A DNA stretch of 64,000 nucleotides, from assembly GCA_943735955.1 (NCBI GenBank), contig OX030959.1, forward strand, positions 371,001 to 435,000. The letters are read 5' to 3'. A program made the translations under genes and the position numbers. This stretch comes from Piscicola geometra. Lineage: Eukaryota; Annelida; Clitellata; Hirudinida; Piscicolidae. How positions within the stretch are numbered: the first letter of the stretch is position 1; the number at the start of each line of letters is the position of its first letter. Below, in pieces: positions 19,868 through 32,600 of this stretch. The notes beneath the pieces were generated by a model. The model was not told where the DNA came from and did no database searches. It saw only the letters and a program-made list of their open reading frames with translations.

Positions 19868-22470
19868 TTAGTGGGCTAGAGTGAGGCTCGATTCTGAGTC
19901 ACGCCCGTTCAGCTCGGCGGAGTAAGAAATCCTCGTGTTCTTTGCAAGCAGCTTTTCGTTTTCGTTGCTGTTGCGGATGCTGTACCCGAAGTAAATCACC
20001 AAACCTGCAAAAAAATAATTTTGTATTAAATTCATAAATATTAAATATACATAAATGTTGCTATACAATAACTAATTCCGAATTAAACATAAAAGTAAAA
20101 TCATTAACGAAAATGTCAACTTCATTAAAACAGTTTTAACGGTTTGATGCCCAGCTTTGAATAAAACATATTGATAAGAATTGTACATTTATAAATAAAT
20201 CAACAATACTGATGTAGTACAAAGCACATTGGTGTAGCTAAACTTTGTATACCCATTCAGTTGTTTGAAAATGAGTTGTTAGAATAACATTTTATGGAAA
20301 TACCCGTCACATTTAAAATGATTTTTGTGTTGTCATAGATGTTCGGGCCAGATAAAATTATTTATGTATTTTTTTTGCCAAATCTGTGAATAAATCCTCC
20401 AAAAAAAATATCTAGAAGAATTAAGTTAATAACACGTCCTAAATCAATTTAAATATAAAAATAATGCTTAAAAATTTAATTCATTAAAAAAACCTATTTA
20501 AATACAACATCAAAACTGCACATACCTATGGCAATCCAGACCCCCAATCGGATCCAGGTGAATGGGTTGAGTTTGAGGATGAGACCAATGTTCGCCACGA
20601 TGCTCAAAACCGGTATCAGTGGGACTAGAGGCACCTTGGGTGTTGATGAATGAAATTATAAGAAGATGGGGGAAAAGAATAAATTAAGCGTAAAGAAAGA
20701 TACAAATTTAAAGTCGTAGAAACGTGCATAAGATTATCGACATTTTACAATTAAAACAGCTGCGATTTAGGTCGTTAACTGAATAAATTAAATTTATATA
20801 CGCACTAAATTTCGTAAGAATGATTTCTATTGATCTGTCTATAGAAAGAAAACCCTTAAATCAGCATTTACCTGGAAGGTGACGAAGCTTGTGTTTTGTT
20901 GGTGTGTGCTAAGGAGAAAGTAGGAAACTAAAAAGCAGATGGAAAGAAAAGTCAAAAGCAGTATCGCCCACCATTGTGCAGCCAAGATCTCATCTTTGAG
21001 GTTGTAAATCACCAAATAAATGGCGGTTGTGAAGAAGACGAGAAGGGAAATGGTGATGGGAGCAATGCAGCCGTCAGGAATTTTGCTGATTCCAGGCAGT
21101 TTCACGAACTGCTTCTTCACTTTGCCAATGTCTTCGTGGCTTTGGGACGAGACTAACTTGTTGGTGTCATTGATGTCATTCTTTTCGCTGATGGAAAGAC
21201 AGGAGGCGTCTTGCTTCAGTTCGAATTGGCATTTGTCGGCAGGCTGGTAGCGAAGGATGATGACGTTGATGGAAACGAACGTGAAGCAGAAGAGTGTGCC
21301 TATGGAAAGAAGTTCCACCAGGTGAGAAAGGTCCGTGAATAAAGCGACCAGAGCCGTGATAGTGCCAAATACGGCTATCGATAGAAGTGGAGTCTGCGTA
21401 ACTTCGTTGACGTAGGAAAATTTCTTGAAGATCAGTCCATCCAAAGCCATGGCGTAAGCGGTGCGAGGAATTGAAAACATACCGCCCAAAATAGAAGCTG
21501 AAAGCCCTATTAAAGTCCCAATGCCCACAAAATAGGTTCCCCACACGCTTCCGTTCTTCATGATTGCCGCTGAAAAAGGAGTGAGGACGTTGACCTGGTC
21601 GTAAGGCACCATCAGTGTCAGTGCTCCCGATGCTCCCACGTAGATAACCGAGACCAAGACGACAGAGATGCCGATGGCTAAAGGGATGTTCCTCGAGGGG
21701 TTCTTGGCTTCTTCGCTGGCGCACGTGATGCCTTCGAAGCCAACGTACGAGTAGAAGCAGGTAGCAGATCCTGCTAAGACGCCAGTCAGTCCGTAAGGCA
21801 AGAAGCCCCCTTTTGCCTGGTTGGTCCAGTTGGAGAGGTCTGCAAAGTATAATCCAATACCCATGACGAGACAAAGAATTGAAATGTTCAGGAAAGTCAG
21901 AATGTTGTTGAATATGCTTGAGATTTTGGCTCCACTGGCGACGAAAGACATCCACACAAAACAGCAAAGAGCTGCTAAGAAGTCAGGGTAAGGAGAAAGC
22001 AATGGAGAATTAAACTCTCCGACATATTTTTTGATGCCCTTGCTGATCGCTTCTCCAAACAACACATCCAAGCCTCCACTCCATGCCTTTGCCACTGAAG
22101 CTCCACCGATCATCGACTCGAGCAGCATGTTCCACCCCACCATGAAGGCAGCAAACTCTCCTATTATGAGGTACGTGTACGAGTATGCAGAGCCAGCCTT
22201 CGGTACTCTTGCTCCGAACTCTGCATAGCAAAGGGCAGAGAGGAAGGCCGCGAAGCCACCTATTATGTACGATAGAATGATGCCGGGTCCAGCAACGTCC
22301 TTTAAGACAGTACCTGACACCACGAAGATGCCCGCTCCTATCATGTGACCAGCCCCAATCATCGTCAGGTCGAAGAGAGACAAACATCTGTTCAGCTTCG
22401 TTTCCAGCATGTCGTTATCCAACGTTTTTTTGCGGGAAATGCTTTCCCAGAGGCTTGAGAAGTCCAACAT
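19868..22470 (-). CDS. cationic amino acid transporter, SLC7A1-4 (CAT) family
   Basis: CAT proteins are plasma- or lysosomal-membrane carriers, typically moving arginine, lysine and ornithine. Exons, transcript order: 22470-20872, 20634-20526, 20004-19868; 1845 nt, 614 aa, the usual CAT length. The N-terminus has LNRCLSLFDLTMIGAGHMIG and GIFVVSGTV, the glycine-rich TM1 of APC transporters, then ARVPKAGSAYSYTYLIIGEF and FYSYVGFEGITCASEEAKNP, typical of CATs. The last two exons encode the closing TM pair (VPLVPLIPVLSIVANIGLIL and WIRLGVWIAIGLVIYF) and a short cytosolic tail ending SSLTLAH. About 14 hydrophobic segments are seen. A TTTTTTTAG acceptor 24 bp upstream of the ATG indicates a 5' UTR intron. 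Whether this is a CAT1-3 type or the CAT4-like branch cannot be decided here. Confidence 0.93.
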
Positions 22471-22576
22471 ATTGTAAGGGCTTTTTGTTGTTTCTAAAAA
22501 AATTGTTAGATTTTGTATTGAAGACTTGGACTTGAATCAAACGATATATTTTGACATCGCAAATGTTTGTTAATAT

Positions 22577-22680
22577 GTGTTCTGAAGTTTAGTACTTTAT
22601 AAAACATAAGTTTATTTAAATATTAACTTGTGTTCTGAAGTTCTGCACTTTTTAAGACATATCTTCATTTAAATATTAAT
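22577..22680. repeat. two-copy direct repeat, about 52 bp unit
   Basis: TGTGTTCTGAAGTT, then an ACTTT and AAGACAT-like middle, then ATTTAAATATTAA occur twice in tandem with moderate divergence. It lies upstream of the transporter gene and has no known role. Confidence 0.7.
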
Positions 22681-23639
22681 TCCGCACAAAAATTCAGCTA
22701 TGTTTTTAATCTTGGCAATAATACCAAGGATGTAATTAGGGGTTACACTAAAGCCTAGCTACAACCGAACATTTATCAATAGGCTTACTGAAGGTGCAAA
22801 CACATTCTTTATATATAGTCACGTCAAAGCTGCAGCATGCACAGATGTCATACTCGGTATATACCATACAGGAGAGTGTGTTTCAGTATTGATTTTTTTG
22901 GTGAGCTTAAGTGATGGATGTGCTGAAGAGTATCACCAAGAAAAGTAGAAAAAATTATCGAATTAACTTTGAAGTTTGCTCCAGGGGGCTCTGAAATTAT
23001 GTAATGGTGGTTCTGATCACTATGTAGTGGAAATTTTGATTGATTATATCTGTAGATTTTCATGCTTAAAACTTTAAAAAATATTTTTTGATTATCTGTT
23101 TAAAATTTTTAAAGCTATTTTTCGATTATCAGATGCTTTAGAGCTATTAATAACTAAAAGTTCTGTAATTACTTTCAATTATAAAACTTCTTATTTTTCA
23201 AATAATAATTTTTTCGAATGTACAAAAATTATTTTTGGCTGTCATTCCTGTTTTTAAATAGACGGTTAAACAAATTGTGCAAAATAAAAGCCAATATTTT
23301 TATTCTGAAAAATGATGCGGTCCTAAATTTCAGTAACATTTTGTTATTTTACGGTAGTTCATCTCTTTTAGCTCTAAAGAGAACATCAATTAACTAAAAT
23401 ATACATCAGCTTATAAACCCGTATGTGTATTTTCTTTTCTTTTTTAGAAATAGACCTTCAACCCTTCGAACGTTCATAAGTACCTTTTCAATATAAATCA
23501 ATTTTGTTGACAAGTTTATCGAGAATATTTCCCAAAATACTGATAGCATCTTATGCAGGTGTTACAGCTAATTTGTAAATTTTATGAAAAACTGTTTGGT
23601 TTTAAAATTAGGCTAAATGACATCGGTTATGGTTAAGTG

Positions 23640-23840
23640 ACTCTATCAGTTGCTCAGTCTGATACAAACTCTACAAGTCACTTGTGCTCAGCCTCTTACT
23701 TGGCGGATGTGAAACTTGTACACTTTAAGCGGAAAAAGAAGACAAGATACAAGTCTTCGAAAGCAAATACTTCCGTAATCGTCACACCATGTCCTACTTG
23801 GGGCACAGAACCAACAATTACGTCCATGAGATGAAAAAAA
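23640..23840 (+). mobile_element. degraded LINE reverse-transcriptase C-terminal fragment
   Basis: In one frame (about 23736-23837) the sequence reads DKIQVFESKYFRNRHTMSYL followed by GHRTNNYVHEM. This resembles the 'IQAFE-KC-RR-L-ISYL-HRTNEYV' tail common to endonuclease/reverse-transcriptase LINE proteins. No longer frame survives and flanking sequence is eroded. It is a fossil fragment, assigned by resemblance from memory. Confidence 0.5.
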
Positions 23841-25911
23841 TAATACTTTCAAGTATTTGTAACTTTCATTAAAATAACTTTTGCTTTTAAATTGAGATTC
23901 AAGATTTATTTTGAACGATATTTTATTATACAAACTTTATTACTTTATAATTGAGTATAAAAAATCAACAGTTTAAAAGTATTTCAAAAATTTAAATTTT
24001 AATGTATTCTCTGTTTCTTGTAGCTTCAATGAATTGATGCTGAACTGTATGAATAGAATTTTATTCTAAACAATTAGTGCTATTTAAAGTTAAGGCCCTT
24101 CTAAAGCCTAGCTGTTATAGTCAAACCTATTGAAAGTGTTGTATGTTTTTTCGTCAAATATAGGTCAAAAATTCATTTACTTTACAGGCCACGTGAATTT
24201 TGGCTGTCATGCCAAAAAGCTTTCACACTTCAAGATCAATTGGACTACATTTCTAAAAAAATAACTCGCTAGTTTTGATATTCGACGTTTTCATCTTTTG
24301 GCGTTGAAAATTGTTTAAAAAAAAGTATTTATTGACTTATTTAAATAAATAAATAATTTTTTTGATATTAATATTATGACAACACAATATTGAGCTTTTT
24401 TCTTTACTTTTTTACAAAACATCTTCTCATTAGCAATGAGGAAAGAAACATTCGAGTAAAAACTCGAATTCTTTTTTTTTCGATCTTATTCTCTCAAACA
24501 AGTTTTACCAGTAATTTAGAGCTTAAATAGGGAATTATTAAATTGTTATTAAGCTAACATCGATGAATAATAAAACAAAAAATTTTAAATGGGAAAGATT
24601 AAATGTTCTGTCGAAAAAAATTTTACTTTTTTTATATATATGATTCATAAACTTTGGATGGATTCTTGGTTTATCGGTTTTATCTTTCTATTGATTTGAT
24701 TTATTTTCTTTGAAAATTGGAATCGAAAAAAATCTTTTAAACTTGTATTTCAAGTTTTTTTGGTTTATATGTGTTATTTCTTTCAAAATCATCTAATTAT
24801 AATTTTCTTATACATTTGTTTTACACAACAATTTCCCAATTACTATGCTCAACTTTAATTTGACACTACCTCCAAAAAAGAATGCCATAGTGGGTAAATA
24901 GGTGGAAAAGTTTGATGTGCGTGACACATTTCTGTCAAGAGTTTCCACTCTGAATCGTTTATATAATATTATGAGCAAATATAATCATTTGAAACGTGTT
25001 TATTCACATTTTTATGGTGGATTTATTGATTAGTTTTGCTGTAATTATTTTGGAAAAATCAATAAACGTCCTAGAAATGCCTTATCTCAATAGGCCATAT
25101 TAGTCAAATTCATTCAATAAGTGATTTTTTATCATTTTTTTAAATCTTTTAATTTTTATTCCAGAAATTATATTTCTAAACAAGGAATATTTGTAATATT
25201 TTTTTAAGAAGAATGTTTTTTTATCCTAAAAACAAAAAAATGGTCTATTAAACCGAATTTTTCATTTAGACTCACATCTGAACCTCTTTCAATTAAGAAT
25301 AACATGTTTCTTTAGGAATGATACTCATCTACATTGGGACGATAAAAATATTTTTAATGACAATTTATGAACTCTAGCGAACTAAGAATACATTTTCACG
25401 AACTATGAAGGATCTTATCGAACCTTGTTCCATACATATGAAACTTCTATGGAACATATTGATTCCTATTGCTTTTTATCTTAATAAAAGGCCATTTGAA
25501 AAACTAAATAATTATTCATCGTTGCTTGCATACTATTTTATTATGAATTTGATTTTTTTTTAAACGAGAAGCATACGATTAGTGACGAGTTTAGACTTTG
25601 GTAAAATTATTCCGACTCACTAAGCTTAGTGTAACAGCTTTCCAACGTTATTTCCATTAAGGTATTTTGTTCTCTTAATCTTTTCAAAGTTTTATTCGAT
25701 TTCTAAAATTTTAGGTTAATGTATAAATGGGTTTTTTAAATGTCAAAATAATAATGAGTGTATATTAGGGTCTCATTGAAACTTGGAATTTTTATTTAGC
25801 CAAAATATATAAACAGTTGATTAATTTAAGTGTTTTAAAGGTTCTGAAAGTTTAATATTAAGCAAATACAAGCACTAAGCACCATTACAAGCTCCGTAAC
25901 AAACATGGAAG

Positions 25912-28114
25912 ATGGAGAACAAGGTGATTCGAGTGTGCGTGATAGGAGCTGGTGCAAACGGTCTGTGTGCCGCTGTGCAAGTGCAGGATATGCTGGAAAA
26001 GAGGGGAATGAGAGGTGAAGTGACGGTGGTCGCTGAGAAGTTCAATAGAGAAACCACGAGCGACGGGGCAGCAGGCATGTTCAATCCAAGAGTCAAGGTC
26101 ACCAAAAGTGTTCCAGAAGAACTCTGCCGTCAGTGGTTGGTTCGAATAGAGTGGTAGATTATTGATGGCGTTGTAGATGAACATCCCAAAGGTTTATACA
26201 CGCTCGCGTGTTTTCAGGTTTACATCAAACCATCTTCGAAGGTTCAGGGACTCGTTTCACTTCCTGCACGGGCTGGCCACCTCAGCAGAGGCTGCAGAGG
26301 CGGGTGTTCAGTTGGTTTCGGGATACGAGTTCTACGCTGATAGCGTGATGGACACGGCAAGTACCAAATATAATCTTTTTGTTTTATGAATTACAAAAAA
26401 AATGTAATTAATGAAAGATATTTTTTTAAGTGACCCATGAAACAGGACCCCATATACAAAGAGTTGTATTACGACATTAGAGACCTGAGTGAAAAAGAAA
26501 TGAAGCTGTTTGCGTTTGATAAAACTATCAAGTAATTCAAGATATGATATCACTGTCTATTTTAATAAATAAATATTTGATCATATTGTTGTTTAGGTAA
26601 TTGAGAAATTCAATGACTGTTTTTAATTTGTTTATCTCTAAAGAAAGTTAACATATAATACAGAAAAGGAGTTTTCTACACCAGTTTGATGGTCGAAGGT
26701 CGTTGGTTCCTGCCTTGGCTGCTCAAGAAGTGAGCATGGGATTTTTCAGGCAATATTTTTCATTCAGCTTACTTCGACGAAAGTATCACTGCATTTGACT
26801 AACAAAATGTAAAAATTATTTTTGCTTGACTTCATCAAGCAGACCGAATAACTTTCAAGTTTAGGTTTTATATTCAGTCTAAATTGTGTGATGGAAGGTT
26901 CGAAAAGAAGGGAGGAAAAGTGGTTAAAAGAAAGATTTTGAGCTTGAGTGAGGTATTCGTGTTTAAAAGTCATTTTCAATTTAAACCAACAATGAAGTTC
27001 TTTCGAAGCCTCAAAGCGCTCTGAACTCCTTCAAAGCTGCCTTCTTCTCCATTCCTCAGCTAGCTGGCAGTTTCGACATAGTGGTCAACTGCAGTGGACT
27101 GGGCAGCAATGAACTTGTGGGGGATCTAGATACCATTCCCATTCGTGGACAAGTGCGCATATTAAGCCTTCGTATCGATTGTGAACCCTTTGATTGTGTT
27201 AATTCTTGGAGAGTGTTCTTATTAAAGATTTATCGCTTGCAATTTTAGACAGCCCCGTCAATACATGAAATAGTGCTTTTAACTATGATTAAGACGAAAA
27301 AAGTTATAATTCTAAGGTGATTCGAGTGAAGGCTCCCTGGGTGAAACACTTTGTCATCGTTGACGGATATGCCGTGTACATCATGCCAGGGTGTTTTGCT
27401 TCATATGGTTTTCTATTATTTCCTAGAAATTCTACAGCCTTTAATTGAATTATTTTAAAGACTAGGATTCATAGAACATTAGACTAATTAATAAATAGCT
27501 TTAATGCCATCAAACCTCATGCAGGAAAGAAACCGTGATAATTGGAGGAACATATCAGGTTGGAGATAGTGAAGAAAATGTGAGAAAAGAAGATACTGAG
27601 AAGATGTGGGAAGTCGCTTGTCAGTACATGCCCTGTCTAAAGGTTCCACTTTCTGGAAAGCATGCAAGATTGCTAGAGTAAAGATGAATCACTTGATTTG
27701 GCAAGTCATAAGTTAACGAAAATGTAGTTTGTTAAATATGAATGAGAGCTAAAAAGTTTCTTAGCACTTGAAAAAACCTGCGATACAGAAAGCTGAGTGG
27801 CAGTGGCAGTGGGTGGGCTTGAGGCCTCACAGAACTACGGTAAGACTGGAGAGAGAAGAAAAGCTCTTTGGAGAGCATAAGCTTCAGGTTCTGGAACATT
27901 TCTATAAGAAAAAATCAGTCTATGGCTATTTCAATAAGATTTTTTATACAAATGTTGTACCTTAAACAAGAGAGAACATTTTGTTTGTTAAATGCTTCAA
28001 CAGGTGGTGCACAATTACGGGCACGGAGGCAATGGCATGGCCCTGTGTTGGGGAACGAATATGCATGTTTGTCGCCTGGTGCAAGAGGCGCTTGCAAATC
28101 GCAGTAAGTTGTGA
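25912..28114 (+). CDS. D-aspartate/D-amino-acid oxidase (DDO/DAO family), peroxisomal
   Basis: This is an FAD flavoenzyme that oxidatively deaminates D-amino acids (D-Asp/D-Glu for DDO; neutral D-amino acids for DAO) to 2-oxo acids, NH3 and H2O2. Exons: 25912-26135, 26242-26344, 26446-26531, 26664-26729, 26898-26952, 27060-27152, 27317-27390, 27525-27642, 27789-27887, 28004-28114; 1029 nt, 342 aa, matching the family. The N-terminal dinucleotide motif is VIGAGANGLCAAV (GxGxxG), then TTSDGAAGMFNPR. Later come DIVVNCSGLGS, IPIRGQVIRVKAPW, the active-site region DGYAVYIMPGKETVIIGGTY (Tyr), WVGLRPHRTTVRL (substrate-carboxylate Arg) and HNYGHGGNG. The protein ends ANRSKL, a canonical type-1 peroxisomal signal. 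The second ATG at 25905 is in another frame. Overall resemblance leans to DDO; substrate choice is not certain. The intron 2 donor (26345) is my best of two options. Confidence 0.92.
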
Positions 28115-28532
28115 GAGAGAGGGAGAGAATGAGGGGTAGAAGGGGGAAATAAAGAGCATGCATCTTTTAAGTTGACCAGTTTAGCGCGCGTCTGTTTTCA
28201 AAACGTTAATTGTTTGACATTTTCATTGCGTTCATATTATTGAAAGAATTCAAGAAAATGTATTTTAGTCTCTTACATAATTTTTTGTTTTGAAATATAC
28301 TCCAAAGATCAAAGTCTGTCATTGGAATTATCAATAAAAACATTAAAATTTGTTCAATAAATTGTAAATAATTAGAAGTGAATTGTAATAAAATTTGACA
28401 TAAATCAGAATAATTGAAATATAGATGTTCTATTGCAAAGCCTTGACAAAATGGAAAATTAATAAGAAAATAATGAAAAATTAATAATTTAAAGTCTAAA
28501 TCATTAGATAAATGTGTTGGTTTTTTATTGGC

Positions 28533-28605
28533 AAGCGGGGATGGCTTAGATTGTAGACGTCAGACTTGCGTCTCAAAGGTTGTCTGTTCGAATCCCTGAC
28601 GAGTA
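28533..28605 (+). mobile_element. tRNA-like sequence, probable SINE head
   Basis: An A-box-like TGGCTTAGATTG and, 40 bases on, a B-box-like GGTTGTCTGTTCGAATCCCT suggest a Pol III internal promoter. The T-stem does not pair well and no clean acceptor stem closes, so this is not a good tRNA. A tRNA-derived SINE or tRNA pseudogene is more likely. No array or second copy is in the window. Confidence 0.45.
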
Positions 28606-28719
28606 ATTCAATTCATATTAATTCCATTATTAATCACAATATATGAACTATCATATACCTAATGTATATAATGCGGTGTTTGCGTCGTATGCATTGAGAG
28701 ATGTTTCGCATTCCCTTCA

Positions 28720-29190
28720 AAATTGCCACCATCACTTTTAAAACACTTACAACATCTCAGCCTTCTTATTTCAGAAACCTACTCACCATCAAAAACAGCA
28801 ATAATCATCTTCGTTCATCAGCCACTTAAAGCTCCTGTAAGAACCAACATAGCCAACCGTGCATTCCGCCACTCATCCTATAAATCTGGAACAGCCTACC
28901 ACCACACATTAGAAACAGCAAATCCCTATCAATATTCAAGAAAAAATTAAAAACTCATTACTTTCAACTAGCATTTAATTAATCATCTTTTTTCTTATTT
29001 TCTTTTATTTCATTGACTTATTCAATTAGTCATTCATTTGTAGTCATTTACTCAGTCATTTACTCAGTCATTTATTTCATGATTTTTATTTTTTATAATT
29101 ATTATTATTCCACTAAGTACCTGACAAAGAGCGCTTCTTTTTCCCTTAGCGCTATATAAATGAATTTTTTTATTATTATTTTTATTATTA
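28720..29190 (+). mobile_element. 5'-truncated L2/CR1-like LINE, 3' end
   Basis: Two overlapping frames carry the closing part of a non-LTR reverse transcriptase. One frame gives ANRAFRHSS; the next frame gives IWNSLPPHIRNSKSLSIFKK followed by KLKTHYFQLAFN and a stop (about 28945-28977). One frameshift separates them. About 170 bp downstream is AGCGCTATATAAATG followed by ATT repeats, the typical 3' end of L2-like elements. A dead, truncated copy; clade assignment is by resemblance. Confidence 0.8.
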
Positions 29191-29645
29191 CGTCGTGTGG
29201 AGTGGCGTCTCTGGCGCATAAGAACCATGGTAACATGGCTTGCGTTTGTCAGGCTGTGAATAATACAGACCATCAAAAAAAAATATATATATAAATTTAC
29301 AGAGTTTTTACATGAACTTTTACATATGCATAGAACACTTTTATTTAAGTTAGTTTAAGTTGTATTAAATAACCTTACTTTTAACCTCGCCCTAAAGTTT
29401 AAATTAGTTTAAAGTTTAAGGGCCTAAACCCAAATTTATCAATATTTTGAAAAGCGATAATATAGCGTGTTAAAGCACCATGGTAAATACCACATAAATG
29501 ATGTTTTAGTAGCATCATTTAAAAGTCTTGACATCAAGTCAATCGGTTAATATGAAGCTTTAATTTACATTTTGTTTGTAACTATGTGCATATTTACGTG
29601 TGAATATCAAAGATTTTCTATTAGTTAATCTTCACTTTTCGGTAA

Positions 29646-32600
29646 ATGTCTTGGAGTTATTATGAAAAAGAAAGGTATTATTATCTTATATAATTTACCT
29701 ATTGAAAATTCTAAATATTATTTTTCATTTAAATAATTAATTAAAATTATGACAATAAAAAACTTACATTAATGCTTTTTTGCAGAAATAGCTTTCATCC
29801 AAGAAATGCTGAAAATAATTGCGCTGACAACATTATTATTGAGCCTACTCTGAAATCTCTTGATTTGTTTGACTGTCCTGAGTTTGATTTGTACGGCTCC
29901 ACTCCGACCACTTACAGCCGCTCCAAGAAGAGAGATAGGAGAAAAAGTAAAAGAAAGTTTAAAGGAAAAGGATTCGTGAAACCGTTGATTTACATAGATA
30001 TGCAAGACTCAGAAGCTGAGGTGGGCGCGGAAAACAAAAAGACGCAAACGAAATTGAGAATTTATGATCGCAAAATAAAGTCTGACAACAACCCTCTATC
30101 TCCAAACAACAACAACACTACCATTCCATCGACTGACATAAGTTTTTCAAGCGAACCCAGCAACAACTACTACAGCGATTACAGCAAAAGCATGCTGCAT
30201 CGGGGTGGCAACGACATTCACCAGTCGAACACCACCATCTTCACCACCAAACCTTTCAAGTGTCTCGAGTCTCATCCTGTCACCATATCTGCTCCAGTCA
30301 ACACCTCCGTCACTGAAGATCAAAGCACCAACAACTCACCTCTCTTCTCTCAAGGTTTCCTAGCAAAGATACACAGTAGCAGCAGCACTAACAGCAACAG
30401 CACTTCAAACAAGACTGGGAATGCATCAAGGTCTAAGGAGGATAACAACACATTTGGCAGCCCCACATCCCCGCTATTCCAAGCACACAACTTCCAGCAT
30501 CTCGGCTCCAAAGACACTGAAAAGGGAGCACAGAAGAGAAGGAATGAAAGGAAGGAAATCTGCCAGAAGTTCTTCATGAAGCTTGAAATGGGAAAAGGTT
30601 GTTGAAGGGTGATGATGGTAGTAGTTATAGTAATTTATTGTATTGTATTGTAAAAGGTAATTAAAGGGAGGAGGATAAGTTTAGAAGTATTTGAAACACG
30701 CGAAGTTTTGAAGTAGTAATCAGAAAGTTTTCATCAATCACTCTTATCATTATTATCATTATTATTATTATTATTATTATTATCATTATTCACCACCAGG
30801 CAGGGAGGCAAGGGGGACACAGCAGTGTGGCAGGCAGTTGAGTTGCGAGGAGAAGTTGTGGAGGCTCAAGTGGGCTGACGTGCTGTGGCTTGAGTTGCAG
30901 GTGCGACTCTTCTTTTTAACAATTATTATTAATATTATGGTAATTGTTATCATTATAACGACGAGAATTATTATAGCGTCACATAAGCCGAATGGTCTTA
31001 GCAAATGCTTAAGCTTCATTTGTAACATCTTCCCACCACCACCATTGCACCCACCACCACCACCAGGCATGCATCAACGGAGTGCCAGCCAGCAAGCAAG
31101 ATGTGATGTTGGACTTGCAGAGAAGGTGCGTGCCAGAAGTCCTGCAGAGGGTCATGACCTTCAAGTAATGTGGTGGGGGAAAAATGGGGTGATGATGATG
31201 ATGATGTTTATGATGTTTATTCAGTGACTTTTCAATATTCAATGAGGGAAGTAGATTTGGCGAAAAAATAGAAGAGTCTGATCCTTTTGAGAACTCGTTA
31301 TATGATGGTTTCATGCTAGGAATGTGTTTTGAAGAATTGTTTATCATTTTGCATCTAAATCAATAAGCCATTATTTACCTGTCATAAACCTAACACGTAT
31401 TGTGTTCTTCACCATCTACCAACTCATATCGATTCCCCCAATAGAGTGCACAAGAGCCACCAAGCTGCATCATCGTCAGCGGCAGCGTGCAGCTGTGACT
31501 GCAACGACTCTCTACCTACCACCGCACCATCTTCCAGTTCTGCAGACCTTTTTCTGAACTCCCTCTCCACCCCTCACTCTTTGCCCTCTGTGCACCCACT
31601 CAACACGTCCCCTCCATGCCAACCTCTCCCTCCTCCTTCCTCATCTCTCTCTCACTCCTCCTCCATTCCTTCCTCCTCCCATCCCTCCTCCATGCAACCC
31701 TTCCTCTCCAACTGCAACAACGTCATCGGAGCCTGTCTCTCCAAGGAGATTCACACGTTCACAGAAGCCGCCATCCAGGTGCCTTATCATCATAATGATA
31801 ATCATAGTAATAATCAAAGTAAAATAATAATAATAATTATTATTATTATTATTAACTATTAAAATAGGATTAAATTAATTTTTACAATTATTAATTATTA
31901 AAATATAATAATAGTAATGATAATAAAGGATTATGAAAACATTGCTATAACACAGGTATCTGACGTGATAAACCAAATAGAGTGGCTGCAGAGCTTGTAC
32001 CCGAACGACAGGGCCCTGCAGAGAGGCTGTCCCGAGTACCTGGAGACGAAGTTGCAGACGAGACTCACGTGCCTACGCCTCTGGTTCGACACCACCCTCG
32101 ATCTGGTGCAGTACATAAGGTGTGTGATGGGGGGAGGGAGGGTTGGGAATGATAATGGCGTGGTGGGGTGGCGATGATGATGATAATAATGATGATGATC
32201 GTGGTGATGGCCAGGTACGTGTACGACCTGGTGACTTCTGCGCATGTGCGGATAGCAGACAGACCGAAGCACTTTTCGCTGTGGTGGTGTGTGGAGCAGG
32301 AGGAGTTGAAGCGCTTGCTGCAGGTCCTGAAGCGACGTCGTCCCGAACATCTGCAGCACCTGATCAGCCAGCAGAGCAGCAGGATCAGCAATGCCAGCAG
32401 CCCCAAGAGTGGCGGCTTCAACAATGAGTTTGTCGTCAACAGCAGCAGCAGCAATAATAACAGTAACAACAACAGTAATAACCACAGCAACAGCAACAAC
32501 CTCGATATTTTGAGTTGTTTCAGTCGCTTCAAGAAAATGAGTTTCAATGGTACTGACGAAAAGAAAGAGAATGGTGATGATGATGATGATGATGGTGGTG

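Larger units (their letters stand above)
22471..25911. other. AT-rich intergenic region between transporter and oxidase genes
   Basis: The two flanking genes are divergent, so both promoters lie here. A local duplication is at 22577-22680 and a decayed LINE fragment is at 23640-23840. The rest (about 24-25.9 kb) is AT-rich with no exon or RNA gene I can support. Confidence 0.6.
28115..29645. other. intergenic region with retroelement debris
   Basis: It holds the oxidase 3' UTR, an AT-rich stretch, a tRNA-like head (28533-28605), a LINE fragment (28720-29190) and the promoter of MAP3K4. No gene is seen. Confidence 0.6.

Noticed and set aside
25912..28114. Glycine oxidase or sarcosine oxidase identity for the flavoenzyme
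   Set aside because: TTSDGAAGM, VNCSGLGS, GLRPHRTTVRL and HNYGHGGNG together are specific to DDO/DAO.
28533..28605. Functional tRNA gene
   Set aside because: A- and B-box-like strings exist, but the T-stem and acceptor stem do not pair, so it was called a tRNA-derived SINE head or pseudogene.
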